A stretch of DNA of 64,000 bases from Paulinella micropora (Eukaryota > Cercozoa > Imbricatea > Euglyphida), in assembly GCA_009731375.1 (NCBI GenBank), contig BJOX01000198.1:543174-607173 (forward strand). The letters are read 5' to 3'. The translations under genes were made by a program, and so were the position numbers. This document shows positions 47,703-58,539 of the stretch, piece by piece. Below the pieces are notes generated by a model. The model saw nothing but the letters and a program-made list of their open reading frames with translations. It was not told where the DNA came from and made no database searches. The first letter of the stretch is position 1. Each line of letters begins with the position of its first letter.

Positions 47703-49200
47703 CCTTCCTCCCTTCTCCTATTCTATTCCCGCCTCCTCTCCTTTTCTATCCCCTCTTCTCTTCTCTTCTTGTCTGTTCTCTTCTATTCTCTTCTCTTCCG
47801 TTTATTCTCACTTTCGCCTTCTCGTTCTTTTTTCATTCTTCTTTTTCATTTTCTTGTTCTTTCCTTCTTTCTCCTCCTTTCTCTGTCTCTTTCTTCCTCT
47901 TTCTCTTCCTCTTCCTCTTCCCGTTCCTTCCTCTTCCATTTCTCCTTCCTTTCTCCTTCCTTTCTCCTTTCTTCCTCCTTCCTACTTTCTTCCTCCTTCT
48001 CCCTGCCTTTTCTGTCTTTTTCTTTCTCCCTCTCCTTCTCCCTCATTCTCTTTCTATCTCTCTCTCTCTCCTCGTTTACCCTATATTTTCCCTACTTACT
48101 TCCTTGCCATCTCTTCTCCTTTTTTCTGTCTTTCCTCGCCTTGTTTTCATCCAATTCTCTTTTCTTCTTCTCTTCTCTGCTTTTCCATCTCCCCTCCTTG
48201 TTCTCCCATCTCCCAGCTTTTCCATCTCTTGCTCCTGATCCTGCTCGTTCCTGCTTCTCCTCCCATCTCCTCTCCTTTCTATTTGTTTCCCCTTCTCTTT
48301 TCTTTTTGTCTCTTTCCTCCCCTTTCCTTTCCCTTCCTTCTCATTCTCCTCTCTTCTTTCCTCTGCTTTCCTCTCTTCTTTGTTCTCTCATTTTTCTGTC
48401 TACATATCATTCCTAACCTTGCCTGTCATTTAACTCACCTCTTTAACTTGTTCGGTCTCCTAATTGCTTCTCTTCCTTCAGATCTAACTTTTCTCTTTCG
48501 TTAACTTATTCCATCCATCCATCCATCCATCCATTCATTCATTCCTCCATCCATCCATCCATCCGTCCATCCTTCCATCCGTCCGTCCATCTATCCATCC
48601 ATACATACACGCAAAGATTCTGACGTGCGCAATTGCACTCGGAGCAGGAACACAGGGAAATATATACATACATACATGCATACATAGATACATACATATA
48701 CACATACATACATAGATACATAGATACATACATACATACATACATACATGCATGCATACATACATACATACATACATACATACATACATACCGCCGCGGC
48801 CCCGAGCCCCAGGTGCCACATCTACCATATTTTGCCACATTCGTGCCACCTCCCACTCGTCAAGGAAATTTGCACGGGTTTTACGGTAAATTTCCGAAAG
48901 AATGGAAGAGAAAGAAGAAAAAGAGGCCGCATCTATGCCAGTCTCACCTCAATTGTGTCACTATACCACATATTCGTCGGCAATCATTCGTTTTTCGCCT
49001 ATGCAACATTTTCCAACTGCGCGCCACCCCTAAACAGATCTTTAAAAACGGCATGCTCATTCTGTGAACCTCAAGTGTTGATCGAGAAAAATGAGTTGTA
49101 AAAAGTTGATTCTCACGTTTGCTTAACTGCCTTCAAGTATATGTTGCGGGCTTTTGTGTTGACTAGTAAAATAAGCTGTCTACAAAAACTGTTGACTCAC
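47167..49200. repeat. Pyrimidine-rich low-complexity region and CCAT/CATA repeats
   Basis: CT, TTC, TCC and CTGT repeats fill 47170-48420 around the gap 47229-47238. CCAT repeats lie at 48510-48605 and CATA at 48660-48790. The unique island 48790-49200 shows a modest plus-strand frame (GRIYASLTSIVSLYHIFVG) with no splice or domain support. Confidence 0.8.
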
Positions 49201-49275
49201 TGTTGCCTGTATGCCACTGTTCTTAGTGATTTATGGCGAATGTGACGCGCCGGGCTGCGAAAGAAACTGTGTAGG

Positions 49276-49340
<65 letters not shown>

Positions 49341-49407
49341 TACACACACTGTCTCTCTTTCTCTCTCTCCTCTTTTCGTTTGACTTTTTTCTTCTCCACT
49401 TCTGTCA

Positions 49408-49448
<41 letters not shown>

Positions 49449-49594
49449 TCCCTCCCTCGCACACACACACTCTCGCTGTCACTTTCTCTCTTCATCTTTT
49501 TCTCTTTTCTCTTCTCTTTTCTCTCTCTCTCTCTCTCTCTCCCTCTCTCCCTCTCTCTTCTCTCTTCTCTCTTCTCTCTTTCTCTCTCTTTCTT

Positions 49595-49640
<46 letters not shown>

Positions 49641-49665
49641 ATGTCTCTCTCTCTCTCTCTCTGTG

Positions 49666-49696
<31 letters not shown>

Positions 49697-49707
49697 AACT
49701 AAGTCAC

Positions 49708-49775
<68 letters not shown>

Positions 49776-49801
49776 CCTCTCTCTCTTTCTCTCTCTCTCT
49801 C

Positions 49802-49847
<46 letters not shown>

Positions 49848-49894
49848 CGGTAGTGTATCTACCTACCTGTCCATCTGACTATTTTTCCAGCCAG

Positions 49895-49956
<62 letters not shown>

Positions 49957-50070
49957 GTCTATCTATCTGTCTATCTATCTATCTATCTATCTATCTATGT
50001 ATTTATCTATCTACGTACCTACTTACCTGCCTATCTACCTATCTACCTATCTATCTATCTATCTATCTAC

Positions 50071-50101
<31 letters not shown>

Positions 50102-50140
50102 CTTGCTTACGTCCATGGATATGCAGCGCTTATAGGCCCA

Positions 50141-50203
<63 letters not shown>

Positions 50204-50226
50204 TTGTTTATCTATTCATCTATCCA

Positions 50227-50272
<46 letters not shown>

Positions 50273-50283
50273 TAGGTACGAGG
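49201..50283. repeat. (CT)n, (AGT)n and (CTAT)n tracts
   Basis: CT-type repeats run 49280-49800, AGT repeats 49803-49848, CTAT/CTAC repeats 49894-50225, and (CT)n 50229-50270. The island 49200-49275 is unique without a call. Confidence 0.9.
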
Positions 50284-50649
50284 AGGCGCATGATCGGAAG
50301 GGTTCCTTTTTTTGTTATTGCGAACATCCTCGTCATCAACACAGAAATTACCAATATACAGTGGCTGCACTGTAGTACGTACATTTCCTTGATCTTCGAT
50401 TTAAAACAGAAAGACTCTCCCCTCTTCAATCATCATTCTTGGTTGAGTGGGTGGGGATTTCAAATTGTTACAAAGTTTCCCCCATTTCCCAATATCTCCA
50501 TGGAAAAATCATGTACACACAATTGGAACAAGTAATCATTAATCATCGTACCGATAAATCATTTTTCGTAGCAGCTGGATTAAAAAGCCACCCTCCGAGG
50601 TCTTGGTGCAAATCTTATTCATTTATTTATTTATTTATTTATTTATTGC

Positions 50650-50696
<47 letters not shown>

Positions 50697-51260
50697 GTTA
50701 TTTATTTAGTAATTTATTTAGTTATTTATTTATTTAGTTAGTTAGTTAGTTACTTACTTACTTACTTTAATTTTTTGTGTGTTCGCTTATTTTATTTTTC
50801 ATGCTTCATGGCTCATAATATGCATGAATGACAACATGCATGGCGTACTGCATGTTACGCTGTCTTCCACACATGCTCATCGCAGGCTTCCGATTTTCTT
50901 TTGTTCTGTGCAGTCGTTCGGACAACATGCCAACCGGAAACCTGTATCGTGAAGGCAACAAGATTGTCCATCACTGTGTAAGTTATGCTTCTCGAATTTG
51001 CCTTTGCGCCTGCCCACACGCCAATACTGTTATAGTAGAGATTCAATTCAGTCAGTATGGCATTGACATACGCTGGAGCCATTGCTATGGGCAAGGCTTT
51101 GGAGGTTTGATCTCTTGTGCTTATATACTCTGAGCCTTGTGCTCCAGTCGAGCCCGTCTATGTTTAGCGTGTGAACAGTTTTGCTTATTTATCAACACCT
51201 AAATATGTATATGAATGCCACGTTTTCTCCAAAAAGCTGGGCACCTAGTGGGATGTTGCC
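50284..51260 (+). pseudogene. Degraded second copy of the 5' segment and an LRR exon of the modular gene
   Basis: 50300-50500 aligns by eye with 30290-30460, including CTTGATCTTC.ATT..AAACAGA, TGAGTGGGTGG and the GTACGT donor. The TTTA tract at 50618-50760 sits where the TTTTATTTA tract sits in the other copy. 50870-50965 (acceptor TCTGTGCAG, then CAACATGCCAACCGGAAACC) matches the exon at 31231. 51000-51109 resembles the intron and LRR exon near 44690, with VEIQFSQYGI and AGAIAMGKALE in different frames, so it carries a frameshift. The copy is a relic, not a working gene. Confidence 0.55.
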
Positions 51261-51357
51261 TGCCAACGTACCTGCCAGGCCCTACCTACCTATCTATCTA
51301 CCTATCTACTTCATACCTGTCTATCTGTCTTCATGTAAATGCTGATCAATACCATCG

Positions 51358-51395
<38 letters not shown>

Positions 51396-51412
51396 CTTTC
51401 TCTCCCTCTCAG

Positions 51413-51493
51413 CGTCAAGAGGTAGAGAGTGCTAAGAATCCTGCGGCCAATCGTGCCCCGACTCCTGGCTTGGCGTCCGTGGCTCCCAGCTTG
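51413..51493 (+). CDS. Small Ala/Pro-rich exon, C-terminal region of the modular gene
   Basis: The exon is bounded by a (CT)n tract ending CTCAG and a GTACCT donor: 27 codons, phase 0-0, RQEVESAKNPAANRAPTPGL and ASVAPSL. The composition matches the Ala/Pro tail of the second zinc-finger exon. Confidence 0.45.
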
Positions 51494-52204
51494 GTACCTT
51501 CATACCAGATATCGTTATAGGACATATTGGCAATAGTGAGGCAGGGGAGTGGTAGAAAAGGTAGCAGTTAGGCAGCAAAGGGCCCCAGTAGCGCCTGCAT
51601 GTGTAAGGGAACATGTTGGCAGTGGCGAGGCAGCGGAGGGGCAGAACAGGCAGTAGTGAGGCAGCGGAGAGGTAGAAAAGGCAGTAGTGAGGAAATAGGT
51701 GCCCCGGCAGCGGTCGCTTTGGCTAAATGCTTGGTACACACACCACATACCAGACATCGCTTGGGACATATTTGCAGTAGTGAGGCAGCGACAGGGACAC
51801 AACGGCAGTGGTGCGGCAGCAAGAAGAGCATGTTGCCCGTAGAAAGGCAGCAAAAGAGGCGTAAAAGACAGAAGATAGGCGAGCGCAGGGGACAGTAGTG
51901 ACGCAGCGCAGTCGATTGCGTCGATCGACCTACCTGTCAATATCCATCTATCAGTTCCTCTGTCTGCCTGTCTCTAACCCTCCTTCTTCTTTTCTCTTCT
52001 TCTTCTTCTTCTTTCTCTTCTTCTTCTTCTTCTTCTTCTTCTTCTTCTTCTTCTTCTTCTTCTTCTTCTTCTTCTTTCTTCTTCCTCCTTCCTTCCTTTT
52101 TTCGTTCATTCCTTCCTTCCTTCCTTCCTTCCTTCCTTCCTTCCTTCCTTCTTGTCCTCCAAGAAGCCAGGCAGCGAAGGCCCCAAGGTAGCTGTTGCCA
52201 AACC
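51494..52204. repeat. Unique tandem motif block and TTC/TTCC microsatellites
   Basis: 51530-51905 contains several imperfect copies of a 45-60-bp unit with GTAGTGAGGCAGCGGAGAGG and TACCAGA(T/C)ATCG, a degenerate minisatellite. (TTC)n and (TTCC)n run 51985-52150. A possible 24-base exon (KPGSEGPK) lies at 52164-52187 before GTAGCT. The N gap 52205-52214 follows. Confidence 0.5.
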
Positions 52205-52318
52205 NNNNNNNNNNAATATCTACCTCTCTTTTCTTCTCTTCTCTTTTCTTCTCTTTTCTTTTCTTCTCTTTTCATCTCTTCTCTTTTCTTCTCTTTTCTT
52301 TTCTTTTCTTCTCTCTCT

Positions 52319-52360
<42 letters not shown>

Positions 52361-52370
52361 ACCCTTTTCT

Positions 52371-53130
52371 CTGTTGTAACACTGAAGAAAAAAAAAATTA
52401 AGTCCTAGACCCGGAATATCTGACATCGGGAGGACATTGTACGCATCAGACATCAAGCAGCACAAAGAATTTGAATGCTTCATTATATGTCCAGCCTCTT
52501 TTACACTCTGACATACTTGCTTATACGCATGATAGGAAATGAAAAGTTGAAGAGAGAAAAACGGATAGACGTAAAGGGCAGGGAGGCCTTCTACATAACC
52601 CCCAACCCCCTTCCAGCCACCACTATCACGACAACAATGACAACAAAAAGCATCAACGACCTTATGCTACCGATGGAGTTCCCATCTACGTTCAGCGTTT
52701 GAAGAGTTTTGTTTACTTATTTCTCAACACACCCAAAATATATAGATATATGAATGCTACCTTTCCTCCGAAAGGCTGCGCACCTCGTGAATGGTGTGTT
52801 TGTCATTATTGTTTCTAATTGTTATTGTTGTCGGTGGTATTGGTGGTTGAAGGGATGTTGGGGAAGTTACGTATAAGGGCTCCCTGCCTTGTATGCGCCT
52901 GGTGATGTACATCCGTTTTTCTCTCAACTTTTTATTCACATCATGCGTATAAGCAAGTATGTCAGAGAGTAAAGGAGGCTGAAGAATGCAGCTAAGCATT
53001 CACGTTGTTTGTGCCGCTAGTGTCTGATGCGAACAATGTCCTTCCGATGTATGACTTAAGTATTTTTAAAACAGATTTTCCCGATATACTATTTAGTTTT
53101 TTTTCTTTTGTCGCGTCATTGTTACAACAC
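52371..53130. repeat. Long imperfect inverted repeat in an intron
   Basis: The arm at about 52371-52650 is the reverse complement of about 52797-53130, with clear matches such as GACATACTTGCTTATACGCATGA, AGAGAAAAACGGAT, AGGCAGGGAG, CATCGGAAGGACATTGT.CGCATCAGACA and TGTTGTAACA. The spacer of roughly 140 bp is itself related to 51139-51255. The arms are noncoding and lie just upstream of the terminal exon. Confidence 0.75.
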
Positions 53131-53242
53131 AGAGAAAGTTGAGAGAGAGACAGAAACCAGAGAGAGACACAGAGAGAGAGAGAGGGGGGGGGGGGTGTGG
53201 TGGTATTGTGTGTTTTTCTCTTTTCCTGTATTTTCTGCACAG

Positions 53243-53316
53243 GTGGAGCAAGAGCAAGATCTGCCTCGACTAAGCAAGCGACAAAAGCATCGGCACGAGA
53301 GTGAGCAGTAAATAAA
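53243..53316 (+). CDS. Terminal exon of the large modular gene with stop and AATAAA
   Basis: After TTCTGCACAG, 22 codons in phase 0 (VEQEQDLPRLSKRQKHRHES EQ) end at TAA 53309-53311. AATAAA at 53311-53316 overlaps the stop. The Lys/Arg/His-rich tail could be a nuclear or nucleolar signal. It is the first stop plus poly-A signal after a proper acceptor downstream of the zinc fingers, so it is the best candidate for the gene end. Linking exons between 45.7 and 53.2 kb remain incomplete. Confidence 0.5.
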
Positions 53317-54433
53317 AAGTTGAGTTTGATTCAGCGGACAGTACTGGCGACCGTCTCTCTCTTTCTAACAAAGCAAAGGGGCGAGCAAGGACACTAAAGT
53401 TGAGGTCCTGTGACCCACAGTCTTTTCCAACTATAATCTATTAAAGTGGAATGCTGTGACACCAGTTGAATGTTCCTAGTCAGTAATAATCTTGTTCGTG
53501 GCAGTAGTCATGGCTCTTCTTCATCCTTCCCTCCATGGGAGCATCCTTCCAACTTCCCTCCCGATCTCACCATGCATCCTAGACCCTGTCCTGGTTGGCT
53601 TCTCCGATGAGCAAACTTCGACTGTTACTAGTTTTGTTGTCCGATGTGCGGAACGGTCTTGGAAGGCTTGTAACATTGGTATGCTCACTGTCGTTTTGGA
53701 GGACTTACTGTTCCATATCATGCCGACCCGACGAGGTCACGATGGAAAGCGGATAGGTCGCAAACTTGCAAAGTCAGTTATCACGCGTCTTCAATATCAC
53801 ATTTTGACCTCTGCTATGAAATCTCAACGTTTCAGAGTTTCCGAGCCACGTGCCATCGCCCTGCGTTCTATGACTGACGAGTGCCGCGTATGGTACATGA
53901 CTTTAGACAGGCCTCCCCTACTCTCCTCCATCAAGCACACGTGATGGCGCCTCAACAACCTCTGCTTTACCGTGCAGGATTACCTAGTGCGCGTACTACA
54001 GCTATCCGTAAGACCCGCCTCAACGGAGGGAACAGCACCATGTCCTTGAGATCCTGGTCGGCTCGACCTTCTCTCTCTTCTGGAGTAGTGCCTAGTGTTT
54101 CCCGAGCGGTTGAATCAAGTCGCCATGACCGAGCGGTCAATACTTGACCCTTCCCTGCCTTCGCTTTGCGCGGCAGTTTCTCTCTTTTTTTTTTCATTTT
54201 ATGCTCCCCTCCCTTTCGTTCTTCTGCATGTCGCCTCTCTTCTTCGTTTCCCTTTGTGCTTGCCCTTTTTTCCTTTTTTTTCCCACTGTTGTTCCCCTTC
54301 TTCCCTCGTTACTTTATATTCAGCTCCTTCCTTTCCTTTTCTGGTTTCTCTGCCCTCCATTTCCCATCTTAGTTCTCATTTTTCTTTTTAACTTTTTATC
54401 TTGTTTCCTTCTCTTTTTTCCACTTTCTTTCTT

Positions 54434-54469
<36 letters not shown>

Positions 54470-54683
54470 TTCTTTCTTCTTTTTTTTTCTTTTTTCTTTT
54501 TTTTTTTTTCGCTTCACTTTTCCACTTTTGTATTAATATTGATATCTCTTACTACCACTCTCATTTTGACTTTACTTTTCTAGTACGTCTCACTTATTCC
54601 TACAAGTGGCAAGCATTCTATTATTAATTAAAAGTGTTTGGCAATGCGTAAAAAACTTTTCAAAGATGAAGTGTAAGAAAGAA

Positions 54684-54690
<7 letters not shown>
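53317..54690 (+). CDS. Hypothetical frame 53510-53944 within otherwise noncoding sequence
   Basis: A plus-strand frame with an ATG at 53510 (MALLHPSLHGSILPTSLPIS ... SVITRLQYHILTSAMKSQRF) stops at 53944. A second frame overlaps it to 54147 (SGVVPSVSRAVESSRHDRAV). No family is recognised; two short frames in sequence may indicate a decayed gene or element. The tail at 54170-54600 is pyrimidine-rich. A motif at 53395-53450 (TTGAGGTCCTGTGACCC ... CCAACTATAA) recurs at 55117-55170. Confidence 0.3.
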
Positions 54691-54724
<34 letters not shown>

Positions 54725-54893
54725 GGGAGTACATAGGCCATCGGTCCTTTCCATGGGCTGATTGGTATAAAGCTCCTAGAGTAATGTTCTATGCAGTCAC
54801 TTCCTTTATTCCACCGATTGGTGTGGAGACTTTCCTTATGGAATGGAGGACTGGATGCACATGGCCTTTTGGCTCAGCAATTGGCAGGAGATA

Positions 54894-54950
<57 letters not shown>
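54691..54950. repeat. Dispersed repeat flanked by (ATT)n, copy 1
   Basis: GGGAGTACATAGGCCATCGG at 54725 begins a unique element of about 167 bp, set between (ATT)n tracts at 54689-54724 and 54893-54950. Its end TTTTGGCTCAGCAATTGG resembles a tRNA A box. A copy differing at two of about 154 bases lies at 63847-64000. Confidence 0.75.
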
Positions 54951-54951
<1 letters not shown>

Positions 54952-55339
54952 TTAGTTTTTACATGCTGCTTCTCGCTTCCTTCAAGGCACCTAGCTACCT
55001 AGCAGCCTCAACCACAAACTAACTGAGACGGACATCGAAGCTCTGGCTAGTACCTACCTGGCCATCGTTGCTTCAAGTGCAAAGGGGTGCCATCAGCAAG
55101 CCCGACACTGACACCGACACTTGAGGTCCCGTAACCCCTGTCCAGTCCAACTATAAATTGTTAAAATTATTAAAGAAGACTTAGACTCGCTGCTGTGCCT
55201 GATATAGAGTATTCAAACTAAGTATGATAACTGAGTCAGTAACGTGTGACTCATGATAGTCCGGATGATGTCGGTTTGGCCAGATACACCGGCGTGACCG
55301 TGACCGTAGGCTCCGTTCAACCGCATCTGGCGGCTTTTT
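54951..55339. other. Unique spacer between repeat and LINE
   Basis: No firm gene. Contains a possible short plus-strand coding end (SLLQVQRGAISKPDTDTDT, stop near 55113) and the duplicated noncoding motif noted at 53395. The 3' end of the minus-strand LINE probably lies in or just right of this stretch. Confidence 0.35.
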
Positions 55340-56417
55340 ATTGATTTTGCTAAAATGATCGTACAATGAGAAGAGAGAGACTTCCCACCCAGGACCTCAG
55401 CGGTTGCAAGGCGTCCTCACTGTGACCACCAGCAGCAGGGACACCGACTAAGCGATGTTTGTTGGCTGGGGAAGCAATGGACCTTAGGCGTGGCAGCCCG
55501 CTAGGAACTTTGCACAGACTGCCACAAGGGTAGCTGCACGTCGTATGAAGGAAGAGAGAGGAGTAAGGACAGAGAGGAAAGAGAAGAAGAGAGAGAAAGC
55601 ACACACAATAGGTCAAGAGGATAAAAAGCCCTAGTCACCGGCTGGCAAACACCAGTTAATTCCGGGTAGAACCATCTCCATGCATCCGAACCGCTGGGAC
55701 TCCAGGAAGTCCGGATCCCCATGCGCCGGTCGTAGCGAGGAAACTTCGGGTGCAGTCGAGCAGGACTCATCCAGTGAGAACTCCAGTGTGTGCCAAGAAT
55801 CCCATAGCACTGTCCTTGACCCAGTCGCAGAAACTCCAGTGTTCAGAAGAGGAACCAGAGTGATGCCGTCAGGAGGGCATAAGAGAGTGGGAGGAAGAGG
55901 CTGAGGAGGGGAGGAGGGGGACTCTCCAAAGTCCGGGCCTGTCGGCCCGGCCTGACCAAGAACACTGCCCCCCCCCGTATACCAGAAAAACTGAGGAAGG
56001 GGAGGGAAATTTTGAAAAGGCCCGAAGAGAGAGGACAGAGACTAGTAGAAGGTGGACAGTCTGTGTCGAGAGGAGGGCTCCTATTGCCAAGTAGACATCA
56101 GCAAGGGAAGGCGAGCCCCGGCCGGTGAAACCCACCAGTAGAACGTGAGCGGGCGGGGGCAAGGACGGAAGAGGGACAGGGGAAAGGCCTGGATGGGCCA
56201 AGGTGAAAAATTCAAACTAATGCCCAGAGCTAGGCCCCGACGTTACCGTGTCCCCGAGGAAAAGGGGGGATCGATGGGAAAACAAGGGTGGGATCCCGTA
56301 GAGACGGTCTGGTGAGTCGGTGGGTCGTCTGACTTGCCGACAGCCCAGGTGAGCCGAACGGGGCCCTCTCCTTTGGGGACCTTCAAGCTGGTGAGTGGGG
56401 CTGGGACCCTTCTATGG

Positions 56418-57190
56418 TTACGGTTGGTTGTCTGTCCCTTGGGGTGAGCCGTGGACCCTCTTACCCTGTGTTTCTCTACGGCCCTGATGGCACTCTGACG
56501 GGGATTCCTGAGGCATGGAAGGGCCAGAACAGTCCAGGGCCAAGGTCTGCCATACAGCCGTCCAAGAGACGGGCCCTTCTACTCGGCCTCCGGGAAGGAA
56601 CCTACGTGGGGGGGTCGGTGCCACTCCGGCGGGGAAGTGGTGGAGGAGGTTCCATGTCTGAATGATATGTTCGTGACAGATCTTAGTGAGGCCCTGATAG
56701 ATTGCCTTGGCAATGTCCTTGGAGAAATGCGTGCAGATCTCGTCGAAGGAAGTTTGTGAGATATACCCTCTAGCCCCCATTGCGATGACGATGAGGTTGG
56801 TGGTCATGGGTCGACTGCCAAGGCACTGGCTTTGGATCGTCTCCTCCAGTGGGAGGTACCGGTGCTCATAGATCGCTCTGAGGTTGTACCCCCATGCTCT
56901 GGTGGACTTCCAGGGGACGGCCGGCCACGTGACTGGTGGGTCTTCTCCTCGGTCAGCATGGGGGTCCTTCGGGTTATATGGGGGGGATGTCCGGTTTCCG
57001 TCCCGGTCCCAGGTGCCTCTTCGTTCGTCCCTGCTCTGCCATGAGGTGAGGCAGGACTCGTCCTCCCTGATCAGCCATTGGTCTTCTCGGGTGGTGTAGT
57101 CGATCAGGGTAACGTGGTTAGATTTCTGGTCGGCAGTCACTAGGAGGTCTATCTTGTGGGAGAAACCGGGGCCAGCCATATTGACCATCA
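56418..57190 (-). pseudogene. LINE restriction-like endonuclease and C-terminus
   Basis: MAGPGFSHKIDLLVTADQ and VTLIDYTTRED (57157-57084) fit the PD...(I/V)D core of the restriction-like endonuclease, with KSTRAWGYNLRAIYE supplying a K...Y-type follow-up. GSRPMTTNLIVIAMGARGYI comes later, before the stop at 56418. In RLE LINEs this enzyme nicks the target to prime reverse transcription. The Pro of PD is replaced by Ile, which may reduce activity or reflect family variation. Confidence 0.65.
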
Positions 57191-58539
57191 CCTGGGCGGC
57201 AGGGTGGATAGACTCTGGGGGGTTATCCGGAGCGGGTTGGGGGGCATTAGTGTCGGCGGGTGGGTCATCGTTGTTCGCAGCAGGGGGAGGGGGTCCAGGG
57301 CAGGCAACGGGCGTGGAAAAGCGCCTTCCTCCCCTATGATAATGACTTTCCGGTCAGGGGAGACCCCTTCTCCACGATCGTCCCGTTCGATGCATCTTCG
57401 AATCCATTGGCGGCATTTCGAGTGACGCTGATCCAGTAGCGTCCGCAGGGCTGTGGAGTGAGAGGGCTCTCTGGAGAGTAGGTAGTGACAAGTGGTGCCT
57501 GCAACTCCGCATCCACAGGGGCACGCCGTGGAGGTGGATCCCTTGGTGATCACGGTACTGATCCTGGCGGGGGTGGGCCAAACCTCAAGTTGGCATTTCA
57601 GGACAATTGCGGCTTCCCGGGCGGTGAGGCCATTGGGCTGGAGGAAGCGGTTGGCAATCGACTGAGCGCCCTTACGGATCTCTGAGCGGATGCCCCATCC
57701 TAGCCCGAACCGGGGAGCTACCGCGACTTTGTTGGCGTCCTCGGACACTCGTTGCCGTAGCTTCCATACACTGTAGCCCAGTATTTCTTGGTGACCCCGA
57801 TGACCTGGTCCACTGTGCCTGGTGCTACAGTCTCTTTGGTGAGGAGGTTGGTTACGGAGAGGACAACTGGGATCTCCAGCGCATTCCATTCGTGGCGGGC
57901 CGGGGGGATATCGCTGACTTCCCTGAAACTCGCGAGCTTGTGTTCCGCTTCGGTTTGCTGCTTTCTCCCCTCGGGCCAAGACGAGTCACTGATGTGTCCT
58001 GGGGGGATGCGAGCGCTCACCCCTATGCCGAGTGCTTTACAGGCCCGGATCCAATGTAGGACCATAAGTCCGTCCCGCCTGTCTTCCTTAAGTAAATGGA
58101 GATGGCCATGCCATCCCAGGAAAGGCTGGTCAGGGGCCTTGGGTAGCTTGGGGCACTGCCGGTTGATATCTTCTGGCATGGGAGTCGATTCCTCGAGCGC
58201 CCCACGGTTAATGGCTGTGACGTATCGTGTGTAGAACGAGGGAACGATGCATCCGGTGGGAGCTTCCACCCCGTGCATTACCGAGTGCAGGCGGTAGATG
58301 TCGTTGGGGTGAATCGGCGGGTACGGTGAAGGGGGGCGGGGCTCCCCGTCCCCCGCCCATCGTAGGACAAAGTTGTTCCGACGGGTCGGGGCAGAGGTTC
58401 TTGTACTCGTCACCTGTCGCCTGTTCCGAAGGGGGAGCCGTTGGGGACAGAGGTCCTTCTCTGTCGGGAAATAGTAGTCCCATGCCAGCCGTAGGTGGGC
58501 GTCAACCGCATATATATTGTACATAAGGGTCCATCGAAA
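57190..58539 (-). pseudogene. LINE thumb/connector and Cys/His cluster
   Basis: The frame to 57718 and then the overlapping frame to 57188 carry the region after RT. Motifs include FLQPNGLTAREAAIVLKCQL, ITKGSTSTACPCGCGVAGTT and CHYLLSREPSHS. The C.CG......T..H.L spacing resembles the CCHC cluster that precedes the endonuclease of R2-like elements, with the final Cys not evident. The frame changes near 57750. Confidence 0.7.

Noticed and set aside
54095-54600. Phe/Ser-rich plus-strand frames as membrane proteins
   Set aside because: Encoded by T/C-rich low-complexity DNA with no initiator context or conserved motif.
56414-58526. Plus-strand frames within the LINE region
   Set aside because: Antisense shadows of GC-rich LINE coding sequence; the minus strand carries the RT, RNase H and endonuclease motifs.
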